This document shows, piece after piece, positions 28,852 to 37,421 of a DNA stretch of 64,000 nt. The notes beneath the pieces are model-generated. The model was given only the letters and a program-made list of their open reading frames with translations. It searched no databases and was not told the DNA's origin. The translations under genes were made by a program, and so were the position numbers. Origin of the DNA: Cyclina sinensis (taxonomy: Eukaryota; Mollusca; Bivalvia; Venerida; Veneridae); assembly GCA_012932295.1 (NCBI GenBank), contig JAAONU010000049.1:1-64000 (forward strand), written 5' to 3'. How positions within the stretch are numbered: the stretch's first letter is position 1; each line of letters starts with the position of its first letter.

Positions 28852-30138
28852 ATGAATAAAACTCAAGATATATTTTCAAAATGCTATACCGACCAGGGAT
28901 ACTTTGGCGCCCTGCGGGTTGCAGGAGATCGTTTTTTCTCAAGACCGACACTCCCCATCCGACCATCTCCCCACATGAAATTTGACAATCGTCAATGTAT
29001 CATGTGGTCTATTAATGATTACCTGGGCTTTGCAAACCACCCCGAGGTAATGAAAGTTGCACAAAAAAGTCTGGAAACATACGGCATCAGTTCTCCTATG
29101 GGTTCAAGAATGATGAGCGGCACCACGAAAGACCATCTTGCATTGGAAGAAAAAATTGCCCAATGGGTGGAAAAAGAAGCGGCGTATGTGTTTAACTATG
29201 GGTATCTGGGAGTGCTGGGAGTGGTGAGCTCTCTGGTGACTCCTAAAGACATCATCATTATGGATAAACTCTCGCATGCGTGCATAGTAGACGCCGCATT
29301 TCTCTCGCGTGCAAAGACAAGAATTTTTAAGCACAACAACATGGAAGATTTAGAGAAAGTGCTTGCGAGTACCAGAAAAAACAATCCCGACAGCGGCATA
29401 CTCATCCTGATAGAAGGAGTGTATGGCATGACAGGCGACTTAGCACCAATTAATAAAATCATTGCACTAAAAAAGAAATATCATGCACGTGTGTTTATAG
29501 ATGACGCCCATGGCTGCGGCGTGTTGGGAGAAAAAGGGCGCGGGACGGGCGCATATTGTCAGGCGATGAAGGATATAGATATTTACTTTGGCACCTTTGC
29601 AAAAGCGTTTGGTGCAATAGGCGGATTTGCTGCTGCGGATAAGGCAGTCATAGAGTGGATAGGATACAACGCAAGAACGCAGGTCTTTGCAAAGAGTCTG
29701 CCCATCATCTATGTACATGCCATAAGCAAGATGCTCGATCTCATTATCAAAGCCGACGATAGGAGGGCCATCATGTGGGAGCGATCTCACGCACTCAAAG
29801 ATGGATTGAAAGCCGCCGGATTTACTGTCGGGAAAGGCATCTCTCCCATAGTAAGCACCTACATGTCAATCAAAGAAGATACCCCACACACATCGGTAAT
29901 ACCTCAGACAGTGAGTCTCTTACGACATAAGGGCGTGTTTGTGACTGCAGTGATGCATCCCGTCATTCCACAGGGATTGGTCATGTATAGAATGATACCC
30001 ACTGCAAATCACAGTATCTCAGATATTCAACACACAATACACGCATTTCAGGAAATGAAAAAGGAACTGGACTTCGATACTTCAATGACCTCCGATGAAA
30101 ACGAGCTACTAGAGAAGATCTATGTCAATAATGAGTAG
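28852..30138 (+). CDS. Alpha-oxoamine synthase, probable cysteate acyltransferase (SPT-like)
   Basis: PLP enzyme that joins an acyl thioester to an amino acid with loss of CO2. The 428 residues match the bacteroidete serine palmitoyltransferase/cysteate acyltransferase branch: SINDYLGFANHPEV, SSPMGSRMMSGTTKDH, His142 in DKLSHAC stacking on PLP, IDDAHGCGVLGEKGRGTG (215-232) and the Schiff-base Lys251 in FGTFAKAFGAIGG. The neighbour makes cysteate, so the best guess is 3-ketocapnine synthesis, first committed step of sulfonolipids. Serine palmitoyltransferase, 2-amino-3-ketobutyrate ligase or BioF-like roles are less likely by context or motif. The reductase and N-acyltransferase of a full pathway are not in the window. 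Confidence 0.8.
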   Translation: MNKTQDIFSKCYTDQGYFGALRVAGDRFFSRPTLPIRPSPHMKFDNRQCIMWSINDYLGFANHPEVMKVAQKSLETYGISSPMGSRMMSGTTKDHLALEEKIAQWVEKEAAYVFNYGYLGVLGVVSSLVTPKDIIIMDKLSHACIVDAAFLSRAKTRIFKHNNMEDLEKVLASTRKNNPDSGILILIEGVYGMTGDLAPINKIIALKKKYHARVFIDDAHGCGVLGEKGRGTGAYCQAMKDIDIYFGTFAKAFGAIGGFAAADKAVIEWIGYNARTQVFAKSLPIIYVHAISKMLDLIIKADDRRAIMWERSHALKDGLKAAGFTVGKGISPIVSTYMSIKEDTPHTSVIPQTVSLLRHKGVFVTAVMHPVIPQGLVMYRMIPTANHSISDIQHTIHAFQEMKKELDFDTSMTSDENELLEKIYVNNE

Positions 30139-30158
30139 GCCATAACAATGCAATAGGA

Positions 30159-31235
30159 CTATTTTCTTCTTCTATACTTCAGGGCTTTCAGAAATAGCCT
30201 AGGTAACGGAGTGCCGATTTTTCTCTTCTGCATATTAAGCACAATCCCATATTTTCTGAGCAAGGGTAGTTTATATACTTCAACAAATTCTATGAGCGTG
30301 CCGTCCGGATCTTCCAGATATGCAAATCTCCCGAAGGCATCATCCATCTTAAATTCTGTTCCGGAATCTATGGTAAATGGGTATCCTGCATTGTGTGCGT
30401 AGACTTTAAAGGCATCCATGCCTTGCATGTCAAAACACAGATGTATGTATCCTAAATCTCCCCAATATCTATCCTTAAACAAATGTCCTTCCTGGCGTGG
30501 CGCCTCTATGAGTTCAATAAAGGATTCACTCAAGAGATGAGAAAAAGGACCTCGGGTGGGTACGGAACGCCCCAGTTTCACTCGTCTGACTTTTTGTTGT
30601 TCTGAAAAAATATCAAAATCCGTAAACGTATCGCTGACATCATAGAGCACCGTATCATATCCGCATATCGTATTATAAAACTCCATGGATTTCTCCATAT
30701 CAGACACGCCTATCAGGGCACCGCACACACCACCCACATATGATTGCGTAGACCGTATGCCTTTAGGATGTGAAAACCATCCCTCATTGGTCTCTATCAA
30801 ACACACCCAGTTATACTCTATGTCCTGGACAAAACACCGCAGGGTGCCGTCAGGTGCGTAACTCGGTTTTGAAATTTCCAATGTACTGTCCAACAATCTT
30901 TCTCTCAATATATGAAGATTTTTACACCGTATGAAAGGAGCTAAAATTCCCAGATTGCCCAACTGTATCTCCCGCATGGTGCCAACTGGTTCCCTGTCGA
31001 CATACTGCCATATCTCCATGCCACCGCCGCCGTTAAGATTGATAAGAAACGTGGCATGACGAGTCCATGTCTGCCCTCCCATATACTTACACATAATGTC
31101 GGCAGTGCCTGTCTCATCAAACATGGGAATAGTAAACCCGAGATTTTGTGTATAGAACCTGCATACGTTGGGATTGTTTTTCACTCCCAACCCTATCTGT
31201 TGTAATCCGCCAAAGATCCATTCTGCTTTTTTCAT
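30159..31235 (-). CDS. Two-domain VOC-family protein, function unknown
   Basis: The product has two vicinal-oxygen-chelate repeats. Each begins with a QIGLGVKNNPNVCRFYTQNLGF or GALIGVSDMEKSMEFYNTICGY type motif; the second ends FAYLEDPDGTLIEFVEVYKLP, where Glu is a usual metal ligand. VOC proteins include glyoxalases, dioxygenases and epimerases. It converges on the acyltransferase gene with 20 bases between stops, so it may or may not belong to the same pathway. The ATG at 31235 with GAGGG upstream is preferred; an ATG at 31253 is in frame. The basic C-terminus is extra. Confidence 0.75.
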   Translation of the reverse strand: MKKAEWIFGGLQQIGLGVKNNPNVCRFYTQNLGFTIPMFDETGTADIMCKYMGGQTWTRHATFLINLNGGGGMEIWQYVDREPVGTMREIQLGNLGILAPFIRCKNLHILRERLLDSTLEISKPSYAPDGTLRCFVQDIEYNWVCLIETNEGWFSHPKGIRSTQSYVGGVCGALIGVSDMEKSMEFYNTICGYDTVLYDVSDTFTDFDIFSEQQKVRRVKLGRSVPTRGPFSHLLSESFIELIEAPRQEGHLFKDRYWGDLGYIHLCFDMQGMDAFKVYAHNAGYPFTIDSGTEFKMDDAFGRFAYLEDPDGTLIEFVEVYKLPLLRKYGIVLNMQKRKIGTPLPRLFLKALKYRRRK

Positions 31236-31268
31236 ACTACCCTCTTTTTTCATGCTGCTTTCTTTTTA

Positions 31269-31982
31269 TTATAACCACATACCCCACCAGGAAACAGATA
31301 TTGCACATACCAACAACACCATTCCAACAATTTTTTTTCTTCCCGAGTGTCTTCCTGCACCTGTTGTCTCATCCCCATGAGAGGAAGCAGTGTCGGTATC
31401 CGCATGAATAGAAGAAAGGGCATGGTACAACAACATATCGGTTTTTTCTGCTAATTTCGATGACCTGATGCCCAGTGTGCGTTTTGTGCGTTTTTGTTCC
31501 TGCAGAAAATGTTTATACTCAGTACTCGAAGACACGGACAAGAGCACATAAAAATACTGTATGCTCAATGTCAACACACGCCCATACTTTGTGGGAAGGT
31601 GTAGGCGTGGGCTTATGCACCAGAGCGAAATGAACACATAGCCATTGAGCGTGAGACCACGATATAACCCGTCTGTCAATGCGGTTTCTGTGATCTTAAG
31701 CACCCCAAGATCAAACAGCACTCTCCCGTTGGGAACAAAGATATAAAATATGGTGATGGACAAGGTGATGAAGACAAAGTACAGGACGCGCACATGCTTT
31801 ACCTGGACAGCCAGAATAAAGACCACGCACACCTGTATGGCCCGCGCGGATAGACTGCGGGTGAAAAAGAAGGGGATGATGGTGGCAATGCCGCATACAA
31901 TCAACAGGGAGGGGGGTATCCAACTGAAAATAGTGGGGCTCCCCACGTACGATTTGAGCTGTGTATCTGACTTATGATTCAT
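31269..31982 (-). CDS. Membrane protein, EcfT (CbiQ)-like
   Basis: A 237-residue protein with five or so hydrophobic segments in the first 150 residues and a soluble basic C-terminal part with one last hydrophobic stretch. GRVLFDLGVLKITETALTDGLYRGLTLNGYVFISLW resembles the transmembrane coupling region of energy-coupling factor T components. It overlaps the Gx gene by 11 bases. No ATPase is next to it. The assignment is by topology and context more than by strong motifs. Confidence 0.55.
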   Translation of the reverse strand: MNHKSDTQLKSYVGSPTIFSWIPPSLLIVCGIATIIPFFFTRSLSARAIQVCVVFILAVQVKHVRVLYFVFITLSITIFYIFVPNGRVLFDLGVLKITETALTDGLYRGLTLNGYVFISLWCISPRLHLPTKYGRVLTLSIQYFYVLLSVSSSTEYKHFLQEQKRTKRTLGIRSSKLAEKTDMLLYHALSSIHADTDTASSHGDETTGAGRHSGRKKIVGMVLLVCAISVSWWGMWL

Positions 31983-32529
31983 TTCTGACCCTGCTATATT
32001 CCAGAAGTATGGTGTGGAGCAGTTTTGAATTATTCCAGTAATATTGGGATAATATTCCTATCGTGATGCCCGCAATGGACCCCAGCAACAGAAGATATGG
32101 GGCAATAATCCAGGCCTGTACTCCAAAAATATACAATATGGCACAGGTTATCTGCACTATATTACTGGTGAACGCTCCACAGACACTCAAGCCCACTAAA
32201 CTCAATCTGTTGCCGAGAAGCCGTGATAAGCCATACACGCATACCAGAGAACTCATGGTGCCGAACAAAGAAAACACAATCACGTACGATAAAAACGTGC
32301 CGTTGAGTATCCCAAGCCCCACAACTTTCAGCAACGCAATCAGCACCATGTCTCTGAAGTCAAAGGTCCGTAGCCCCAGGAGTATGGTGATATTTGCAAG
32401 GCCATAACGAAAAAACGGCACAGGGCGCGGCAGAAGATATTCCAGCGAAGAGAGAAAAAAACTCAATGCAGCAAACAATGCTACTATCTCTGTTCGCTGT
32501 AACGATATATCACGTGTGCGCTGCTCCAT
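31972..32529 (-). CDS. Gx transporter family protein (HepT/ECF S-component-like)
   Basis: A 185-residue hydrophobic protein with about five membrane segments. SLEYLLPRPVPFFRYGLANITILLGLRTF near the start is typical of the Gx family, once called heptaprenyl diphosphate synthase component I and now thought to be a small transporter. The start is the ATG at 32529, exactly 6 bases after TATAAT, with no ribosome-binding site; an in-frame GTG lies inside the -10 region. The pair with an EcfT-like protein suggests an ECF importer. Confidence 0.7.
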   Translation of the reverse strand: MEQRTRDISLQRTEIVALFAALSFFLSSLEYLLPRPVPFFRYGLANITILLGLRTFDFRDMVLIALLKVVGLGILNGTFLSYVIVFSLFGTMSSLVCVYGLSRLLGNRLSLVGLSVCGAFTSNIVQITCAILYIFGVQAWIIAPYLLLLGSIAGITIGILSQYYWNNSKLLHTILLEYSRVRNES

Positions 32530-32535
32530 TCCATA

Positions 32536-32541
32536 ATTATA
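32536..32541 (-). promoter_or_regulatory. -10 element of a predicted leaderless Gx gene
   Basis: TATAAT on the reverse strand followed by six bases and the ATG at 32529. The same spacing occurs before five other genes in this window. Confidence 0.5.
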
Positions 32542-32614
32542 CACTAATCAGGAAAAACAGAATATGTGCATGGTTGTACTCTTTGCTCTGTTATGCTATG
32601 ATAAGAGCAATTCT

Positions 32615-33226
32615 ATGTTTCGCTACCCACGCATTATACTCGCATCCAGTTCCCCGAGACGACGGGACATACTCAATCAACTGCAGATCCCTCATGACGT
32701 AGTAGAGCCACATATAGACGAAACCCTGGATATACTCAACCCCAGCGAACGAGTCACAACCCTGGCAATGAAAAAGGCACGGGCGGTACAGGACAGCGTA
32801 GATACAGATATGATCATCGCCGCTGATACCATAGTCGCATTGTCAAAAGAGAAAGCCCACGCACACCGTGATGATATTCCTCAGGACTACTTCATATTTG
32901 AAAAACCGCGTGATGAAGATGAAGCACGACACATGCTCTCCCTCCTATCAGGGAACACCCACACCGTATATTCAGGGATCTGCGTGAAATATCAGGATGA
33001 GTTGCTGGTGGAATGCGATACTACCGAAGTGGAATTTATTACTATAGACACTGCAATGCTGGAGGCGTATATCGCCAGTAAAGACTGGATGGGGGTTGCA
33101 GGTGGATACAGAATACAAGGGTTGGGAGCGTACTTTATAAAAGTAATTCATGGCTCATATTCTAACGTAATGGGCTTGCCTATTGTTTTACTTTTTGATA
33201 TGATTAAACCATATATAACTCTCTAA
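32615..33226 (+). CDS. maf: Maf-like nucleoside triphosphate pyrophosphatase
   Basis: House-cleaning enzyme that hydrolyses non-standard or excess NTPs to NMP. The 203-residue product has IILASSSPRRRDILNQL near the start, AADTIVAL (metal-binding Asp), LSGNTHTVYSGI and the YIASKDWMGVAGGYRIQGLGAYFI segment. The ATG at 32615 gives the family start; it is divergent from the Gx gene. Whether it prefers dTTP/UTP or m7GTP is not clear. Confidence 0.9.
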   Translation: MFRYPRIILASSSPRRRDILNQLQIPHDVVEPHIDETLDILNPSERVTTLAMKKARAVQDSVDTDMIIAADTIVALSKEKAHAHRDDIPQDYFIFEKPRDEDEARHMLSLLSGNTHTVYSGICVKYQDELLVECDTTEVEFITIDTAMLEAYIASKDWMGVAGGYRIQGLGAYFIKVIHGSYSNVMGLPIVLLFDMIKPYITL

Positions 33227-33237
33227 AACTATAAAAA

Positions 33238-33255
33238 GTCATGGTACTCCATGAC
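33238..33255 (+). promoter_or_regulatory. Perfect hairpin upstream of rpsB
   Basis: GTCATGG and CCATGAC pair fully across a TACT loop, 12 bases after the maf stop. No T-run follows, so it is more likely an operator or structural element than a terminator. A TATAAT lies at 33286-33291, after this element. Confidence 0.4.
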
Positions 33256-33293
33256 AAGTGGTTTTATGTAACATGAGAAGGAAAATATAATAA

Positions 33294-33310
33294 TACAGTA
33301 CAACACTGTA
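33294..33310 (+). promoter_or_regulatory. Hairpin in the rpsB leader
   Basis: TACAGT and ACTGTA pair across ACAAC, about 9 bases downstream of TATAAT (33286-33291) and upstream of the AGGAGG ribosome-binding site of rpsB. S2 controls its own leader in other bacteria; whether this structure serves that role is open. Confidence 0.4.
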
Positions 33311-33334
33311 TGTATACATATATTAGGAGGCCAG

Positions 33335-34240
33335 ATGGCAATTGTAACAATGAAGCATCTCTTGGAGGCAGGTGTACATTTTGGACATCAAGTAAAACGA
33401 TGGAATCCAAAAATGAAACCGTATATCTACTCTGCAAGAAACAATATATATATTATTGACTTACAAAAAACGATAGTCTGTTTGAAAGAAGCGTTTGAGG
33501 CAGTGCGAGCAACTATCCTCAAGAACAAAACATTACTATTTGTGGGAACAAAGAAACAATCTCAGGAAGTGATAGCAGACGCAGCGGAAAGTTGCGGCAT
33601 GCCATATATCAATCATCATTGGCCAGGCGGACTACTGACAAACTTTCAAACCATACAGAAAACCATTGCCAGAATGAAACGTCTGGAAAAAATGCAATCC
33701 GATAATTTATTAGATAATCTGACAAAAAAGGAAAAAAAGTTAATACAAAAAGACCTCATGCGTCTGAATAAAAAATTTGGCGGCATAAAAAACATGAATT
33801 CGCTGCCTGGCGCCTTGTTTATCATTGATGTGCGCACAGACGCACTGGCAGTGTTAGAAGCAAACAAACTCAATATTCCAGTCATATCTGTGGTGGATAC
33901 GAACAGCGACCCCACAGGAGTAGACTATCCCATACCTGGAAACGATGACGCCATCCGTGCCATCACTCTCTATACCAGCATTATTGCACAAGCAGTAAAC
34001 GAGGCGGATAAAGAAATAGGATTGGAGATTATCACACAGGAAGAAGACTTTCAGGAACAAATAGACAAACAACCCCTCTCTTCCTTTGAAGAATCAGAGG
34101 AGATCTTTTCTTCGTATGAAACAGAGGAATTCTCAAAATATCAATCTACAGAGGACAAAGAAATAGTGGATGTACACACAAAAGAAGAAGAACTTGCGAA
34201 AAAAGCAGGTATTGGTGAAGATGAACTATATGAGAGCTAA
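33335..34240 (+). CDS. rpsB: 30S ribosomal protein S2 with long acidic tail
   Basis: S2 is added late to the 30S subunit. The 301-residue product starts MAIVTMKHLLEAGVHFGHQVKRWNPKMKPYIY and contains NHHWPGGLLTNFQTI, then LPGALFIIDVRTDALAVLEANKLNIPVISVVDTNSDPTGVDYPIPGNDDAIRAI. The last 65 residues are an acidic tail not found in E. coli S2. AGGAGG precedes the start. It heads the rpsB-tsf-frr-uppS-cdsA series. Confidence 0.97.
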   Translation: MAIVTMKHLLEAGVHFGHQVKRWNPKMKPYIYSARNNIYIIDLQKTIVCLKEAFEAVRATILKNKTLLFVGTKKQSQEVIADAAESCGMPYINHHWPGGLLTNFQTIQKTIARMKRLEKMQSDNLLDNLTKKEKKLIQKDLMRLNKKFGGIKNMNSLPGALFIIDVRTDALAVLEANKLNIPVISVVDTNSDPTGVDYPIPGNDDAIRAITLYTSIIAQAVNEADKEIGLEIITQEEDFQEQIDKQPLSSFEESEEIFSSYETEEFSKYQSTEDKEIVDVHTKEEELAKKAGIGEDELYES

Positions 34241-34266
34241 ACACACGCGATGGATGGAGAAGAACT

Positions 34267-35124
34267 ATGTCGGTATCTATGAATGATATTAAAACACTAC
34301 GAGCAAAAACAGGGGCAGGATTTGCGGACTGTAAGAATGCATTAGAAAAATCTAATGGCGATATGAATGCCGCAATAAAACTACTAAAAGAGATGGGAGT
34401 GGCAGCAGCGGAGAAACGCGCAGGCAAAAAAACAGAAGAAGGAAGCATATTTGTTGAGGTGAAGGAGAACAAGGCGGTGCTCGCCGAAGTGCATTGCGAA
34501 ACCGACTTTGTGGCAAGAAATGAAGACTTCCAGCAGTTGGGGGCGTATATCACACAGGAGGCATTAGCACATGACTGTGATGCTGGGGTATTGCAACCCA
34601 CTGAGGCGATGAAAGAAAAACTGCAGGAAACTATCGCGAAAATAAAAGAAAACATGAACATACACAGAATATGTATAGTGAAAAAAAACAGCGACGAAAT
34701 CTTTGCACACTATACCCACGGAGTGCCCGCCCGATTAGGTGCTGTGGTCACGTTGGCATCTGACGTAGCAGAGGCACTGCATACACAGGAAGTACAGGAT
34801 TTTGCGTTGAACTGTGCATTACATGCAGTGGCACGCACGCCTCTTTTTCTCAATAAAGATACCATCTCCGAACCGTATCAAAAAGAGCAATTAGACATTA
34901 TCACTGCTCAAGTTAAAAAACTAGAAAAACCAGAACATGTATCAAAAGGAATTGTTCAGGGTAAATGGAATAAACATGCTACAGAAATATGTTTTCTCCT
35001 CCAACCATGGGTACATGATGAAAAAAGAACCACTCAGAACGAAATCGACGATATATCGAAGAAAGTTGGAGCAAAGATAGCCATACGTAATTTTGTAGTA
35101 TTTATTTTAGGTGAAGACACATAA
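34267..35124 (+). CDS. tsf: Elongation factor Ts
   Basis: GDP exchange factor for EF-Tu. MNDIKTLRAKTGAGFADCKNALEKSNGDMNAAIKLLKEMG is the N-terminal UBA-like domain; the core has VEVKENKAVLAEVHCETDFVARNEDF with the TDFVA motif that contacts EF-Tu. Length (285) is normal. GGAGAAG precedes the ATG. Confidence 0.96.
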   Translation: MSVSMNDIKTLRAKTGAGFADCKNALEKSNGDMNAAIKLLKEMGVAAAEKRAGKKTEEGSIFVEVKENKAVLAEVHCETDFVARNEDFQQLGAYITQEALAHDCDAGVLQPTEAMKEKLQETIAKIKENMNIHRICIVKKNSDEIFAHYTHGVPARLGAVVTLASDVAEALHTQEVQDFALNCALHAVARTPLFLNKDTISEPYQKEQLDIITAQVKKLEKPEHVSKGIVQGKWNKHATEICFLLQPWVHDEKRTTQNEIDDISKKVGAKIAIRNFVVFILGEDT

Positions 35125-35139
35125 ACATAAGGAGTACAC

Positions 35140-35700
35140 ATGCCAGCAAAAGAAATTATATCTCAATCAAAAGAAAAAATGAAAAAGAGTATGCACGCAC
35201 TGGAAGAAAAGTTCAAAACGTTGAGGACAGGAAGAGCATCCGCCCAACATTTTGAGCATATTCAGGTAGAATACTATGGAACACGGGTTCCGCTGAAACA
35301 AATCAGTAATATCAGTGTGCCTGAGCCGCGTTTAGTGGTCATACAACCCTGGGATACCAATGCTATGGCTAAAATAGAACAGGCAATTCTGAATGCAAAC
35401 CTGTCCGTGAACCCTCAAAACGATGGAAAACTCATACGCATTGCTATCCCTCCCCTCACCGATGAAACACGAGAGAAAAACATAAAACTTGCCAAACAAC
35501 TCAGTGAAGAAGCAAAAGTTGCCCTCAGAAATATCAGAAGAGATGCAAACGATAAACTGAAAGCATTACAACATGACTCAGTTATCAGCGAAGATGAATT
35601 TCATTCTCACGAGCATGAAATGCAGAAATTAACAGACGACATGAATCATGCCATTCAAGCTATGTTAATAGAAAAAGAAAAAGAAATAAACGAAATATAG
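35140..35700 (+). CDS. frr: Ribosome recycling factor
   Basis: Splits post-termination ribosomes with EF-G. The 186-residue product has LRTGRASAQHFEHIQVEYYGTRVPLKQISNISVPEPRLVVIQPWD and the C-terminal KQLSEEAKVALRNIRRDANDKLK, both conserved. It starts 15 bases after tsf with an AAGGAG site. Confidence 0.96.
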   Translation: MPAKEIISQSKEKMKKSMHALEEKFKTLRTGRASAQHFEHIQVEYYGTRVPLKQISNISVPEPRLVVIQPWDTNAMAKIEQAILNANLSVNPQNDGKLIRIAIPPLTDETREKNIKLAKQLSEEAKVALRNIRRDANDKLKALQHDSVISEDEFHSHEHEMQKLTDDMNHAIQAMLIEKEKEINEI

Positions 35701-35710
35701 TTGTACCCGT

Positions 35711-36448
35711 ATGATGACTCTGTCTGCGACATCATCCAATACTGAGCGTAAACAAATACCTCAACATATAGGCGTCATCATGGATGGTAACGGCAGGTGG
35801 GCAGAACAGCGCAACCTGAAGCGTTCTGAAGGGCATATCAACGGCATACAACCCATGAAAGACTCCATCAGTGTCGCGCTACAATATGGCGTGCGCTTTA
35901 TCACTTTTTATGTCTTTTCTATGGAAAACTGGAAACGCCCCCGTCAGGAAGTCAATTTCATTTTTTCTCTTGTGGCGGGAAATCTCAGATCTCACTATAA
36001 ATTCTACGAACAACACAACATAAAAGTGGTGCATTCAGGCAAGACTGACAATTTAGGATCCGCCATCGTCAAGGAAATACGCACCGTGATGAATGCCACG
36101 AAAAACAATTCTGCTATCACGTTGAACTTAGCGTTTAATTACAGTGGGCGCGATGAAATTATTCGATCCATAAAAAAATGTACAAAAGACCCCAGCAACA
36201 TCGATGAGTTGACCGAACAGGAATTTGAAAAGTACTTCGACAGACCCGAGATACCCCATATGGATTTATTGATACGCACCGGAGGAGTAAAGAGAATAAG
36301 CAATTTTTTCATCTGGCACGCAGCGTATGCCGAATTATACTTCAGCGATATATTATGGCCAGAGTGGAAAAAAGAACACATGGAAGATGCAATACAATTC
36401 TATGGACAACAGGAGAGAAGATTTGGTGGCATCACACGCACCACATAA
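35711..36448 (+). CDS. uppS: Isoprenyl transferase (undecaprenyl diphosphate synthase)
   Basis: Makes the polyprenyl diphosphate carrier for cell-wall synthesis. HIGVIMDGNGRWAEQRNLKRSEGH holds the catalytic Asp in MDGNGRWA; FYVFSMENWKRP and WHAAYAELYFSDILWPEW follow. One family residue differs: the usual GGE in the RTGGExRISNF motif reads GGV (codon at 36287-36289), while the Mg-binding Glu of AELYF is kept. Lies between frr and cdsA as in many bacteria. Confidence 0.93.
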   Translation: MMTLSATSSNTERKQIPQHIGVIMDGNGRWAEQRNLKRSEGHINGIQPMKDSISVALQYGVRFITFYVFSMENWKRPRQEVNFIFSLVAGNLRSHYKFYEQHNIKVVHSGKTDNLGSAIVKEIRTVMNATKNNSAITLNLAFNYSGRDEIIRSIKKCTKDPSNIDELTEQEFEKYFDRPEIPHMDLLIRTGGVKRISNFFIWHAAYAELYFSDILWPEWKKEHMEDAIQFYGQQERRFGGITRTT

Positions 36449-36457
36449 CGCGAGCCC

Positions 36458-37348
36458 ATGAAAAACACATCCACGTCACATAACATACAGAAGCATTCTA
36501 CTGTTCACAATATGGTGAGCAGACTGATTTTATTTTTCATGGGAGGCACCTTTTGTATCTTTGCATTTAATTCTTCCTGGCACTATCATATTATATTACG
36601 AATTGCGTATATACTGTTTGTGATTGGAATGAGCATAGAAATGCACTACCTGTTTCCACCAGAACACCGCCCAAAAAATATTCTCATCAGCATGTATGCA
36701 ACCCTCATCTTCCCTCTCTCCAGTTTTGTACTCCCCCACATCTCGCGCCAGCTTACCATAGAACCATACATAGCTATCTTCCTGTTACTTCTCTTCTATA
36801 CCGCGTGCGCGTTCTTCAATAACTGGGATACTACCATCCGGGAGTTATACAGTGTGGCGTTTATGATACTATATCCCGGACTGTTAGCATCCTTTTTTCT
36901 GGATATTGCAAGATTGGAATTTGCCACCATACACTATTACACGTTGGTGAGCACCATCTATACCCACGATGGGCTTGGATACTTTACAGGCATCAGTCTG
37001 GGAAGGATAGAAAAGAAGCATAGAAAAAAACCCTTGCTCAGCGTAAGCCCCAATAAAACACTCACAGGATACGTAGGAGGCATATTGTTTGGCATGATTC
37101 CCGCTGCAATCATGTACGCCATAGCTCCTGAGGCATTTGGATATTCTCTGGCGAAAGTATTGCTCCTGGGCTTTGCATTGAATATTGCGTCCATGTGCGG
37201 AGATCTGTTTGAATCCATAGTAAAACGACATTTCCACAAAAAAGACAGCGGTAATCTCATGCTTGGAAGGGGCGGCGTGCTCGACACCTTTGATTCCCTG
37301 CTGTTCTCATCCACCGTATACTACATCATGTACCAATTCCTGTTTTAG
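36458..37348 (+). CDS. cdsA: Phosphatidate cytidylyltransferase
   Basis: Makes CDP-diacylglycerol for phospholipid synthesis. A 296-residue membrane protein with about eight hydrophobic segments. The signature near the C-terminus reads SMCGDLFESIVKRHFHKKDSGNLMLGRGGVLDTFDSLLFSS, matching the CDP-diglyceride synthetase pattern with its metal-binding Asp residues. It follows uppS by 9 bases. dxr and rseP, often next, are absent. Confidence 0.94.
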   Translation: MKNTSTSHNIQKHSTVHNMVSRLILFFMGGTFCIFAFNSSWHYHIILRIAYILFVIGMSIEMHYLFPPEHRPKNILISMYATLIFPLSSFVLPHISRQLTIEPYIAIFLLLLFYTACAFFNNWDTTIRELYSVAFMILYPGLLASFFLDIARLEFATIHYYTLVSTIYTHDGLGYFTGISLGRIEKKHRKKPLLSVSPNKTLTGYVGGILFGMIPAAIMYAIAPEAFGYSLAKVLLLGFALNIASMCGDLFESIVKRHFHKKDSGNLMLGRGGVLDTFDSLLFSSTVYYIMYQFLF

Positions 37349-37421
37349 GCATGATCGGGGTAGGATTACGACAAAAAATAATCATCAAAATATGCTATTA
37401 TTATTGTAATGGAGAGTGGTA

